DNA from: Leptolyngbya sp. Cla-17
GTDB taxonomy: Bacteria; Cyanobacteriota; Cyanobacteriia; Leptolyngbyales; Leptolyngbyaceae
NCBI RefSeq assembly: GCF_016807185.1
Contig: NZ_JAEVYN010000001.1
Location: forward strand, 248,001-312,000
Length of the DNA stretch: 64,000 bases
Direction: 5' to 3'
The notes under the pieces are model-generated. The model had not been told where the DNA came from. It did not search any database and saw only the letters and a program-made list of their open reading frames with translations. Position numbers and translations under genes: made by a program. Of the stretch, positions 32,273 to 39,683 are shown in pieces. Each line of letters starts with the position of its first letter. Position 1 is the stretch's first letter.

Positions 32273-32345
32273 ACCTCCATAGCTCAATGGAAAGAGCCAC
32301 ACTCTTCTAAAGTGTTCGTTCCAGGTTCGAGTCCTGGTGGAGGTG
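32273..32345 (+). tRNA. tRNA-Arg(TCT), array unit 25
   Basis: Acceptor ACCTCCA/TGGAGGT, D-stem GCTC/GAGC, anticodon arm ACACT-CTTCTAA-AGTGT, T-arm CCAGGTTCGAGTCCTGG. Perfect cloverleaf. Confidence 0.93.
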
Positions 32346-32699
32346 TTGTAATTTATGGTTCTTCAAGGAGGCTGTTTTCTAGCTTAATGAATGAGTTTAA
32401 TTGATGTTTTTTCTACTGTGCGATCGCTCGCCGTGCCCCAACCCTAAGAGCCTACATACAAGTACGAGAGGAACAGTAACACTGCCATGCAGTGGGCGTT
32501 TGCGAACCAGGAGTGCAAAGAACCCGATAGGTAGGCTTAAAAGTAGCCATCCTTTAAAGAGTGTGTAACAACTCATCGGCGGAGTCCCTGTGGTAGCTGA
32601 GAAAACGCATTGCTCTAGAAACTTGCACGCTCGCCGCGATCTCACAACACACAACATAAGAATTAGGAAAACCCTTTTTCTCTTTTCTCTTTTAACTAT
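32346..32699. other. 354-bp array spacer without clear gene
   Basis: It contains AGCCTAC (32449-32455) and GTAGGCT (32531-32537), which would close an ~89-nt structure with an inner hairpin CACTGC-CAT-GCAGTG. The 11-mer AGCCTACATAC at 32449 recurs at 32756, just before another tRNA-like unit. No tRNA can be folded confidently. Confidence 0.5.
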
Positions 32700-32907
32700 G
32701 GGTCTGTAGCTCTAGGGGCAGAGCGCCCGGATGTCACTCGTGCCCAAACGGAAAAAGCCTACATACTAGCTCAATGGATGAGCACCGCCTGTAAAGCGAC
32801 TGATGCGGGTTCAAATCCCGCGTGTGTTACCACAGCTTTTTCAACTTGCACGAGGAGTGAGTGTAACTCTCACAGGGAAGGTGTCGGTTCAACTCCGACC
32901 AGATCCA
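32700..32907 (+). tRNA. tRNA split by an insertion that contains another tRNA, array unit 26
   Basis: The 5' part (32700-32725) has GGGTCTG, T8-A9 and D-stem GCTC/GAGC; the 3' part (32857-32907) has a 5-bp/7-nt anticodon-type hairpin GTGAG-TGTAACT-CTCAC, T-arm GTCGGTTCAACTCCGAC and acceptor CAGATCC, which pairs with GGGTCTG over all 7 positions. Between them lie ~130 nt with the unit at 32760-32829. Probably inactive or in need of processing. Confidence 0.55.
32760..32829 (+). tRNA. tRNA-like unit nested in the split tRNA (GTA in anticodon loop), array unit 27
   Basis: D-stem GCTC/GAGC, anticodon loop CTGTAAA on a weak stem, T-arm GCGGGTTCAAATCCCGC, acceptor TACATAC/GTGTGTT (first pair mismatched), discriminator A and encoded CCA (32830-32832). 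Class I size although GTA would be Tyr. Confidence 0.6.
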
Positions 32908-32912
32908 TTTAT

Positions 32913-32986
32913 GGGTTCGTAGCTCTAACTGGGAGAGCGCCTGTCTTGCACACAGGAGGCTGTGGGTTCAAATCCCACCGGATCCA
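32913..32986 (+). tRNA. tRNA-Ala(TGC), array unit 28
   Basis: Acceptor GGGTTCG/CGGATCC, anticodon arm CCTGT-CTTGCAC-ACAGG (TGC), T-arm GTGGGTTCAAATCCCAC, discriminator A. Its 5' end is similar to the split unit at 32700. Confidence 0.9.
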
Positions 32987-32988
32987 CT

Positions 32989-33062
32989 GTGGCTGAAACC
33001 GAAGCGATCGAGGTGCTGGTCTGTGAAACCAGTGTTAGCGAGTTTGAGTCTCGTCAGTCACT
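32989..33062 (+). tRNA. tRNA-His(GTG), array unit 29
   Basis: Acceptor GTGGCTG/CAGTCAC, anticodon arm CTGGT-CTGTGAA-ACCAG (GTG), T-arm GCGAGTTTGAGTCTCGT. Position 8 is A rather than T. The D-loop contains GCGATCG. Confidence 0.85.
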
Positions 33063-33075
33063 CCAAATCAAGTTT

Positions 33076-33148
33076 CCACCAGAGGCGGATATAGTGACGC
33101 GCTGTGCCGATAACGCAGTCGTAGCAGGGGCAGTACCTGCCTGGTGGA
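33076..33148 (+). tRNA. tRNA-Ile(GAT)-like, array unit 30
   Basis: Acceptor CCACCAG/CTGGTGG, anticodon arm CTGTG-CCGATAA-CGCAG (GAT, C at position 33), T-stem GCAGG/CCTGC with an atypical loop GGCAGTA lacking TTC. Degenerate; may not be functional. Confidence 0.6.
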
Positions 33149-33169
33149 CTTCCACGTCAGTGGAATTTT

Positions 33170-33386
33170 GGGGAGGTCGCCTAAATGGAATGGCAGCCGT
33201 AGAAACTAAAGGAACGGTTCTCACAAGGACGATCGGGAGATAAAACTCTGGTAACGGGTTGCAGAGGCACTGAAAGGAATTAATAGTCCGAGATGGGGGA
33301 AGTTCCCATTTGCCTACGGGTAGTAAGGAAGCGCGTTTCCTAAAAGTTACCGTCGATCAATGCGGGTTCGATTCCCGTCCTCTCCA
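33170..33386 (+). tRNA. 217-nt tRNA-like gene with widely separated halves, array unit 31
   Basis: The 5' half has GGGGAGG and D-stem GCC/GGC (class II look); the 3' half has T-arm GCGGGTTCGATTCCCGT and acceptor CCTCTCC, pairing with GGGGAGG over 7 positions, discriminator A. CCGTA (33197-33201) can pair with TACGG (33315-33319) as an anticodon stem, leaving a 113-nt insertion, and a further hairpin (GTAGTAAGGAA...TTTCCTAAAAGTTACC) sits where the variable arm would be. Insertion or intron undecided. Confidence 0.5.
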
Positions 33387-33390
33387 TTGT

Positions 33391-33460
33391 CTTTCTGCCA
33401 GCGGATCTGGTGCTGATGCTACGAACGTCGGCTATATAGGTTCAACTCCTACCAGAGAGG
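33391..33460 (+). tRNA. tRNA-Arg(ACG), array unit 32 (last)
   Basis: Acceptor CTTTCTG/CAGAGAG, D-stem AGC/GCT, anticodon arm TGATG-CTACGAA-CGTCG (ACG), T-arm ATAGGTTCAACTCCTAC (one mismatch), discriminator G. Confidence 0.82.
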
Positions 33461-33553
33461 CTTTTAATATCCCATAGCTAGAGGTGAGTTCAATGAGGTT
33501 TGCTCCGGTTCTGAAAACAACGCGATCGCCCCTAATAATTTTGGAATCAAAAT

Positions 33554-34279
33554 ATGAGCGAACATCGTTTGAGCGAAATTGTAATCGAGCGTCCCCGTGG
33601 CGGCAGAAGGACAAGTTTGAAGAAGCTAAAAGGTTTTAAGAAGCAGTTGAATCAACTCACCCAGGATGCTGCTGAAGACGGGTTATTCAATTCCTATCTG
33701 ATCAAACCGAGAAAGAAAACCAAATATCTTTCGGATCATCTTGGACCATTGCGGCGGTTTTTGCGATCGCACGTTGGGCAACCGTGGAACACTGTTCACA
33801 GTAAGCTGTGCCAGCAACTCGACAGCAACACCATGGCAGGACGACATGTGCTTGACCATGTGAAGGACTATGTGGTGCTGCACGTTGAGTGGATTGATGA
33901 TATTCTCTACGGTCAATCTCAATGGGGCGGAAGAACACGACTTGATCGCGCCTATCGAGATCAGTTCTACGTCGATCCTAAAACTGGAATTCTGTGTGCA
34001 GTTCAGCGAATCAATCGTAAGGAAAAGTCGCCTACCCCTCCAACAGATGTAGTAGTTATTGATGTTTATCATCAATATCACAAGCTGAATGAGATTTGGT
34101 ATCTCGTCACTTTTACCGATTTTCCACCGCTGTCTACCGAATATGTTGTTGATATTTTGGGTCAAATCTCCAGCCTATCGGCAGTGCGTGTGCAGGGGCG
34201 GAGAGCCTATGCCAGCCACAAGCGGCAGTGCAATAAGAAGGAGATCCGATTTATTTTAAGTCGGTTTCCTACAATCTAA
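33554..34279 (+). CDS. protein of unknown function with LRRFLRSHVGQPW block
   Basis: 241 aa. The basic N-terminus (IERPRGGRRTSLKKLKGFKK) is followed by SDHLGPLRRFLRSHVGQPW, a spacer and HVLDHVKDYVVLHV, a combination I have seen in uncharacterised proteins of planctomycetes and other bacteria with RPxGR..LRRYLxxQVGRPW. C-terminal ~100 residues are beta-rich (TDVVVIDVYHQYHKLNEIWY) with a Lys/Arg tail. Its basic character and position directly after the tRNA array suggest nucleic-acid binding, but this is a guess. Start ATG 33554; no strong ribosome site. Confidence 0.7.
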   Translation: MSEHRLSEIVIERPRGGRRTSLKKLKGFKKQLNQLTQDAAEDGLFNSYLIKPRKKTKYLSDHLGPLRRFLRSHVGQPWNTVHSKLCQQLDSNTMAGRHVLDHVKDYVVLHVEWIDDILYGQSQWGGRTRLDRAYRDQFYVDPKTGILCAVQRINRKEKSPTPPTDVVVIDVYHQYHKLNEIWYLVTFTDFPPLSTEYVVDILGQISSLSAVRVQGRRAYASHKRQCNKKEIRFILSRFPTI

Positions 34280-34309
34280 ATTCTTCGCTCTTGCACTAAT
34301 CGAGAGAGT

Positions 34310-34978
34310 CTATCCTTTACGAGAAACGGCTGAACAGTTGGATAAATACCAGCGCCATAGAAAATCTGTTCCCTTAGTCAAGCCAATGCGAGTAGTTTGA
34401 ATTAAAGATAGATTGCCATCCGCTAACTGCTGCTGCAACTGAAACTGACGATGCTCTAACCATAAAGCTTGACCAAACTGGAGAGGAGTTCCGTTCAAAG
34501 TCAAGTCAATTTTGAAAGCGCGGCAAAGTTTTCCTGGACCCGCTGCAACTCGGTGGGGTTTAAGTTGCTGCGGAGGATCAATCCAGGCGGGCATAGTTTC
34601 TAACTGAAGCGCCCTGATCAAAACAGCACTGGGAATATTTACTTGGTCTGTAACCACATTAATGCAATGGTACATACCGTAGATTAAATACACGTAGGTT
34701 ATACCAGGCTCACCAAACATGACCTGATTGCGAGTGGTGGAGCGACGATAGGCATGCATCGCCGGATCATTTGGACCATACGCTTCCGTCTCAACAATTA
34801 ACCCACGCAAAAGTGTTCCATCCGGCATTTTCCGAACCAACGTACATCCAATCAGGTCAGGTGCCACTAAGGTTGAGTCGCGGCTTAGCCACTGAGCATC
34901 GATATAAGGCGGTGAATCAAATAATTCCACGATGGGCTTATGAGTAACTGAATCAATCGATCGCTGCGCGGGGTGCAC
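34310..34978 (-). CDS. DNA-3-methyladenine glycosylase (AAG/MPG family)
   Basis: 222 aa. Catalytic Glu in LIVETEAYGPNDPAMHAY, the substrate-pocket RSTTRNQVMFGEPGITYVYLIYG (shown in two parts in family alignments) and AAGPGKLCRAFKID are typical of the Aag/Mpg fold. It excises alkylated purines and hypoxanthine by base flipping. Lone gene on the minus strand. Confidence 0.92.
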   Translation of the reverse strand: MHPAQRSIDSVTHKPIVELFDSPPYIDAQWLSRDSTLVAPDLIGCTLVRKMPDGTLLRGLIVETEAYGPNDPAMHAYRRSTTRNQVMFGEPGITYVYLIYGMYHCINVVTDQVNIPSAVLIRALQLETMPAWIDPPQQLKPHRVAAGPGKLCRAFKIDLTLNGTPLQFGQALWLEHRQFQLQQQLADGNLSLIQTTRIGLTKGTDFLWRWYLSNCSAVSRKG

Positions 34979-35284
34979 TAGGAAGCAAAGAGTAGCATTT
35001 GAGGCTCGCTGGTTTCTTCAGCCGGATGGCATTAATTTCCTATCCTACAATCAGGCTATTTTTAAAGACCAGATTTTATTGATGTCTACTGCTTCTTCTA
35101 ATCCTCAAACTCAATTAAGCAAATTTTGAACAGTTTAGCGAGTACAACAGCAACACTTCCACTTACAAAAAATGTCATCCCCATATAAATCACGCTTTTT
35201 CATGTCTCACCAAGTGAGCAAGAAGCAAGTGTTTAGCAAATTCCATAAAGTTTTGTTTTATTCCATCGTCAATTTACATGGAAA
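34979..35284. other. 306-bp intergenic region
   Basis: AT-rich DNA between the glycosylase gene and a decayed gene fragment. No ORF, RNA or repeat can be supported; it contains the glycosylase promoter. Confidence 0.4.
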
Positions 35285-35602
35285 TTACAAAGCCTTAAAT
35301 GCGCCAGGGCCTGGTTTGACCACAATGATGTAATCGACGATGCCACCTAATTCTTTTAGTTGTTCAACGTCATAAAGCTTGGCCAGATCATTGACGTGCC
35401 CAGTGTAATTGAGGTTACATTTCTCAACTAGCTCGTCTTTGTGCAGTCTGAAGTCATAGCCCAACATGCCGCGTTGAGCGATTGTCATTCCGGTTGCGTT
35501 TGCCGCGATCGCCTGCTCAAAGGAAATCTTTTGGTACCATCGGCAAAGCTGGTGGCCAGGTGAACGCTTTATCCCCACAGTCAGTCTACCCTCAAATTTC
35601 AT
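35285..35602 (-). pseudogene. fragment of a paralogue of the SAF-domain oxidoreductase
   Basis: KISFEQAIAANATGMTIAQRGMLGYDF and LYDVEQLKELGGIVDYIIVVKPGPG (each a split of the frame) are near copies of residues in the gene at 36587-37915. The 5' part only matches after changing frame: ACCAGCTTTGCCGATGGTAC encodes TSFADGT in another frame. There is also a small insertion (RLHKDELVEKCNLNYTGHVN). So it is a truncated, frameshifted second copy. Confidence 0.85.
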
Positions 35603-35688
35603 ATCAACCCTTAACGGATGGAGGTCGATACTCCGGTGTTCGACTAAGCGCTCACGCCGAAGTCTCGACCGATCTGGTTGATAGAGCG

Positions 35689-36597
35689 TTAACCCTTAGA
35701 TCCCTTAAATACGTTTGCCCATAAATGTCGTCCGCCTTGCAAATCGCCAACACACCAGCCGAAGCCCCAAATCCATTGGGTAAACCCTTTACGTCTGGTA
35801 AGGTGGGGAAACAGACTTAAAAGTTGTTTAAATAGCTTCAACATGCTGCGCCCATAGTGTTTAAACACCCTCAGCCGGGTGATAGATGAGCCATATTTTT
35901 GATCTAACACCACATGTGCCAGTCCCCAGTTCTTTCCTTGGCGGTAGCGGTCTCCCAGTTCAGTACGCAGACGATAGTGAATTATGGCATTTGGCACAAA
36001 CTGAATTGGAATTCCAGCCAAATTGGCTCGCCAGCAATAATCCGTATCCCAACTGGCAGTGCAGGTTTCATCGGGGTTGCCGATCGCCTCATAGACTGAT
36101 CTCCGCAAGCCCAAGCTGCACCCACTGGCATAAGGTAAATAGAGCGGTGGCGAAATAGTAGATAGCCCTGCTTGTGCCGACTGTTGCTGCCAGCCATCGC
36201 TAACGAGCCAGTCAGGGTTTAGTTTAGTGTAGTCGATAGCAGCAGCGACAAACGGATGAGCCTTGAGTGCGTTGCCTAACGTTAAAAGCCAGCCTTCCCC
36301 TACTTCATCATCCGCCTCACACAATAAAAAGGCGTCTCCTGTTGCCGTTTGCCAGCCCACGGCGTAGGAATGAGTCACGCCTCGCCTGGGGGTGTTTGGC
36401 TGATAAGCATTGACAATTTGCAAATTAGGCAAACGATCTCGATATCGTTCCACAATCTCCATTGAGGTGTCGGTTGAACCATTATTGACAACAACAACTT
36501 CCCACTCACTATCCCAAGATTGATGGGTCAGTGCTTCTAGTTGAATCGCGATCGTTTTGGCACCGTTAAAACAAGGCAGGATGACACTAAGCTTCAT
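35689..36597 (-). CDS. family 2 glycosyltransferase
   Basis: 302 aa. GT-A signature LSVILPCFNGAKTIAIQLEAL, VVVNNGSTDTSMEIV, acidic metal motif CEADDEVGEGW and a C-terminal acceptor-domain segment SWDTDYCWR. No membrane helix is obvious. It follows the SAF-domain oxidoreductase gene with an 11-bp overlap, so it is the last gene of the CDP-sugar operon and probably transfers the sugar made by it. Acceptor unknown. Confidence 0.85.
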   Translation of the reverse strand: MKLSVILPCFNGAKTIAIQLEALTHQSWDSEWEVVVVNNGSTDTSMEIVERYRDRLPNLQIVNAYQPNTPRRGVTHSYAVGWQTATGDAFLLCEADDEVGEGWLLTLGNALKAHPFVAAAIDYTKLNPDWLVSDGWQQQSAQAGLSTISPPLYLPYASGCSLGLRRSVYEAIGNPDETCTASWDTDYCWRANLAGIPIQFVPNAIIHYRLRTELGDRYRQGKNWGLAHVVLDQKYGSSITRLRVFKHYGRSMLKLFKQLLSLFPHLTRRKGFTQWIWGFGWCVGDLQGGRHLWANVFKGSKG

Positions 36598-37915
36598 TAT
36601 GAGTTAAACAATAATTAAGTTCACGCGCTTGAGCAAAGTAGGCATTTTGTTCAGCCCGGAGGCGATCGCACAAGCGATTTTCTGGCAGTTGTACATCTTC
36701 GTAGGTGAGGATCTGATCCTTAGCAACAGCGCGCTTCAGACGACACCCCTCTGCCAATCCAATTGGAAATAAATTTTGCGCTTGGGTAACTTGAGCAGTT
36801 TCGCATTGTCCATAGGTCATGTATCCACCAATGCAGTCGATCGTTTCACCCACTTTCAAATCAGTTTTGGCAGTCGCCACTACTTCCACTCTGGGCGCAC
36901 CTAATGGAGCCAGCACCGCATCTTTAAATAGAACGACCCGTGCCACCGATAGCGGCACTTCAAAATGGCAAAGGTGATAGGGTGTGTAAAAGCTGTAAAG
37001 CGGACCTTCACCTAACTTGTAGTAGTTAAGGTAATGGCAATGTTTTGGGTCGTCTTGAGTGGCAAAGACAAACACACCGGGACCGGGTTTTGCGCCCACC
37101 ACATAATCCACAATGCCTCCTAAAGCTTTCAGTTGATCGACATCATACAAGTGGGTCATCTGATCCACATGATCTGTGAAGTCATAGCCCAACATGCCTC
37201 GCTTAGCAATGGTCATGCCGGTAGCATTAGCAACGATCGCCTGCTCAAAGGAGATTTTAGTGCCATCGGCAAAACTGGTGACCATATGGGGTTTTTGCCC
37301 CCATTTTTTAGCGAATCCCTCCTGGGTTGTCGGATTACGATAGGTATCTTGCAAGCCTTTGATGTTGCCGCAGAGCAAGGGAGTCATGCCGATGCTCTTG
37401 ACATAGCGATAGAGGTTCATCTCTACACCTGGTTGATCGCCATCGCAGCCAGAGAGAATCACACCTGCTTTGTCAGCGTATGTTTTTAAAATCGCGCCAA
37501 TGGTGCCATCCAATTCTGCGTTCATTAACACAATATGCTTGCCGTGGGCGATCGCTTCTAAAACGACTTTTGCCGCAAAATCAATCGTACCCGTCACCTC
37601 AATCAGCGCATCAATCCCGTCTGCTTGACAGAGCAATAGGGCATCTTCAGTGATGGCGGCGGTTCCTTGGGCGATCGCGTCCTCCAGTTCTGCCACCGTC
37701 TTCACTTGCCGCACCGTTTCAACGCCAGCCTCATCGTAGGCGCGTTTGGCATTGCTTAAATGTCGACTCGCCACTGCCACCAATTCCATACCAGGAACCG
37801 AGTTGATAATTTGGTTTGCAATCCCCCAGCCCATAAACCCAGACCCGACCATGCCCACTTTGACGGGGTTTCCTGCTTCAGCCCGTGCTTTCAGCGCTGT
37901 ATCGACAATAATCAT
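36587..37915 (-). CDS. SAF-domain oxidoreductase (homoserine dehydrogenase-like)
   Basis: 442 aa from ATG 37915, which overlaps the stop of the epimerase-like gene (ATGA); the longer frame to 37996 is therefore not used. N-terminal Rossmann fold VKVGMVGSGFMGWGIANQI, then SGCDGDQPGVEMNLYRYV and a homoserine-dehydrogenase-like catalytic part; C-terminal SAF domain (GETIDCIGGYMTYGQCE, GLAEGCRLKRAVAKDQILTYEDV). Such proteins occur in sugar and polysaccharide clusters with RfbC/RfbG homologues. The exact reaction, probably NAD(P)-dependent change of a CDP-linked keto sugar or its branch, is inferred. Confidence 0.82.
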   Translation of the reverse strand: MIIVDTALKARAEAGNPVKVGMVGSGFMGWGIANQIINSVPGMELVAVASRHLSNAKRAYDEAGVETVRQVKTVAELEDAIAQGTAAITEDALLLCQADGIDALIEVTGTIDFAAKVVLEAIAHGKHIVLMNAELDGTIGAILKTYADKAGVILSGCDGDQPGVEMNLYRYVKSIGMTPLLCGNIKGLQDTYRNPTTQEGFAKKWGQKPHMVTSFADGTKISFEQAIVANATGMTIAKRGMLGYDFTDHVDQMTHLYDVDQLKALGGIVDYVVGAKPGPGVFVFATQDDPKHCHYLNYYKLGEGPLYSFYTPYHLCHFEVPLSVARVVLFKDAVLAPLGAPRVEVVATAKTDLKVGETIDCIGGYMTYGQCETAQVTQAQNLFPIGLAEGCRLKRAVAKDQILTYEDVQLPENRLCDRLRAEQNAYFAQARELNYCLTHNEA

Positions 37916-38463
37916 GACGGAACTCCAATCGCGACAGGTTCGTATAATGCCCAAGTAGCATCTTTTTCCGAGATCGTTGTAATGGGCAAGCGCCACTCAA
38001 TCCCAAAGGCAGGATCGTTGTATCGGGCACCCCGTTCACAATTGGGCGTATAAAACTCGCTGACTGCATACATCACTTCAGTGTCATCGGTCAGGGTTTG
38101 GTAGCCATGGGCAAACAGTTCGGGAACATAGAGCGATCGCCCATTTTCGGGAGTCAGTTCCACGCCCACATGCTGAAGATAGCTGGGAGAGTCAGGACGT
38201 AGATCAATAATGACATCATAAATTGCGCCCCGAATGCAGCGAACGAGTTTTGTTTCCGTGGCAGGTGGAATCTGATAATGCATTCCCCGCAAGGTGCCCC
38301 GCTGATGGTTAAACGAAAGGTTACATTGGGCAATGGTGGGTTTCAAGCCATGCTGTTCAAACTCGTTGCCGCAAAACATCCGGGCGAAGTAGCCGCGATC
38401 GTCCGATTTGCGATCGAGATCAATGATAAAAGCTCCCTGCAAAGCAGTTTCAGTGAAAATCAT
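37912..38463 (-). CDS. dTDP-4-dehydrorhamnose 3,5-epimerase-like protein (RfbC family)
   Basis: 183 aa cupin. IDLDRKSDDRGYFARMFC, CNLSFNHQRGTLRGMHYQ (catalytic His in the LRGMHYQ motif), VRCIRGAIYDVIIDLRPDSP and PELFAHGYQTL are conserved RfbC blocks. In this cluster, which lacks rmlABD but has rfbF and rfbG, it presumably acts on a CDP-4-keto-6-deoxyhexose. ATGA overlap with the downstream oxidoreductase shows translational coupling. Confidence 0.88.
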   Translation of the reverse strand: MIFTETALQGAFIIDLDRKSDDRGYFARMFCGNEFEQHGLKPTIAQCNLSFNHQRGTLRGMHYQIPPATETKLVRCIRGAIYDVIIDLRPDSPSYLQHVGVELTPENGRSLYVPELFAHGYQTLTDDTEVMYAVSEFYTPNCERGARYNDPAFGIEWRLPITTISEKDATWALYEPVAIGVPS

Positions 38464-38485
38464 AGATACTCCAAGTCATGCATGA

Positions 38486-39607
38486 TTACGGTGAACTGGT
38501 GGAAAGGGACGGCATTGCAGCGATAGGGGCAGCCGGATTTAATTGCAACGCTTGATAGCGAAGAATTTGCGTTTCCACGATTGTTTTCATGTCTTCTTGG
38601 TGACGATAGGCCTGATAGAACTCCACGATCCATTCCAGGGTTGTTCCCAAGGATAGACGAGGATACCAGCCCAGCCTAGCTTTTGCTTTGGAGCAATCGA
38701 GTTTTAAATAGGTTGCTTCATGGGGATGATCGCCAGCATCCAGTTGCCAAGTTGCGCCCTCGCCCCAACGCTGGGTCAAATATTCCACAATCCAAGAGAC
38801 GGGTTTGACATCCTCATCATTGGGACCAAAGTTCCAGCCCTCCGCATAGGTAGCTCCGGCCTGCCAGAGACGCTCTGCCAGCAGCATATAGCCGCTGAGG
38901 GGTTCCAAAACATGCTGCCAGGGACGAATGGCGTGAGGATTGCGGATTTGCACAGGCTGTTGTGCCTGGATTGCCCGCATGATGTCAGGGATTAGGCGAT
39001 CGCTTGCCCAGTCGCCACCACCAATTACATTGCCTGCACGCACACTGGCGATCGCGGCAGGCTGAGAAAGAGTCTCTGGATGCGGCATAAAAAACGAAGA
39101 TCGATAGGCTTCGGTAACCAGTTCTGCACAGCCTTTGCTGCTGGAATAGGGATCATGTCCGCCCATCGGTTCATCTTCTCGATAGCCCCAAACCCATTCT
39201 CGGTTCTCGTAACACTTATCAGTCGTGATCACGACCACTACGCGTACACTTTCGGTATGACGGACTGCTTCCAAAAGGTTCACAGTACCCATCACGTTGG
39301 TGGCGTAAGTTTCTACCGGATTCTGGTAGGAGTAGCGTACCAATGGCTGGGCTGCCATATGGAACACAATGTCTGGCTGATGCTCTGTCATCACCGCCTG
39401 TAGCTTTGCCAGATCCCGAATGTCGCCAATCACGCTGGTGAGTTGTGGCTCAATTTTGGCAACCTCGAACAGGCTATGTTGAGTAGGGGCAGGTAATGAG
39501 TACCCAATGACAGTGGCACCCAAGCGTTTCAACCACAGGGAAAGCCAACTACCTTTGAAGCCAGTGTGCCCGGTAATCAAGACCTTTTTGTTATACCAAA
39601 ATTCCAT
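38486..39607 (-). CDS. rfbG: CDP-glucose 4,6-dehydratase
   Basis: 373 aa extended SDR. NAD-binding VLITGHTGFKGSWLSLWL, active-site Y-x3-K in YSSSKGCAE, TTDKCYENREW and the family segment RAGNVIGGGDWASDRLIPD. It turns CDP-D-glucose into CDP-4-keto-6-deoxy-D-glucose. It follows rfbF on the same strand and precedes the epimerase-like gene by 22 bp. Confidence 0.93.
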   Translation of the reverse strand: MEFWYNKKVLITGHTGFKGSWLSLWLKRLGATVIGYSLPAPTQHSLFEVAKIEPQLTSVIGDIRDLAKLQAVMTEHQPDIVFHMAAQPLVRYSYQNPVETYATNVMGTVNLLEAVRHTESVRVVVVITTDKCYENREWVWGYREDEPMGGHDPYSSSKGCAELVTEAYRSSFFMPHPETLSQPAAIASVRAGNVIGGGDWASDRLIPDIMRAIQAQQPVQIRNPHAIRPWQHVLEPLSGYMLLAERLWQAGATYAEGWNFGPNDEDVKPVSWIVEYLTQRWGEGATWQLDAGDHPHEATYLKLDCSKAKARLGWYPRLSLGTTLEWIVEFYQAYRHQEDMKTIVETQILRYQALQLNPAAPIAAMPSLSTSSP

Positions 39608-39683
39608 TAACAGTCCTTATGCGGGTAAACGAATCTGTATGTAAACAAATGGATTTTTATGCAAGTAAGTAAATCTGTGAATA

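Noticed and set aside
32397..32657. 86-codon minus-strand ORF in the array spacer
   Set aside because: Opposite to array transcription, no ribosome site, no domain; overlaps tRNA-related DNA.
33170..33386. Group I intron in a tRNA, or tmRNA
   Set aside because: No recognisable group I core (no match to the usual GACTA/GUUCA-type elements) and no tmRNA tag or length; reported only as a tRNA-like gene with insertion.
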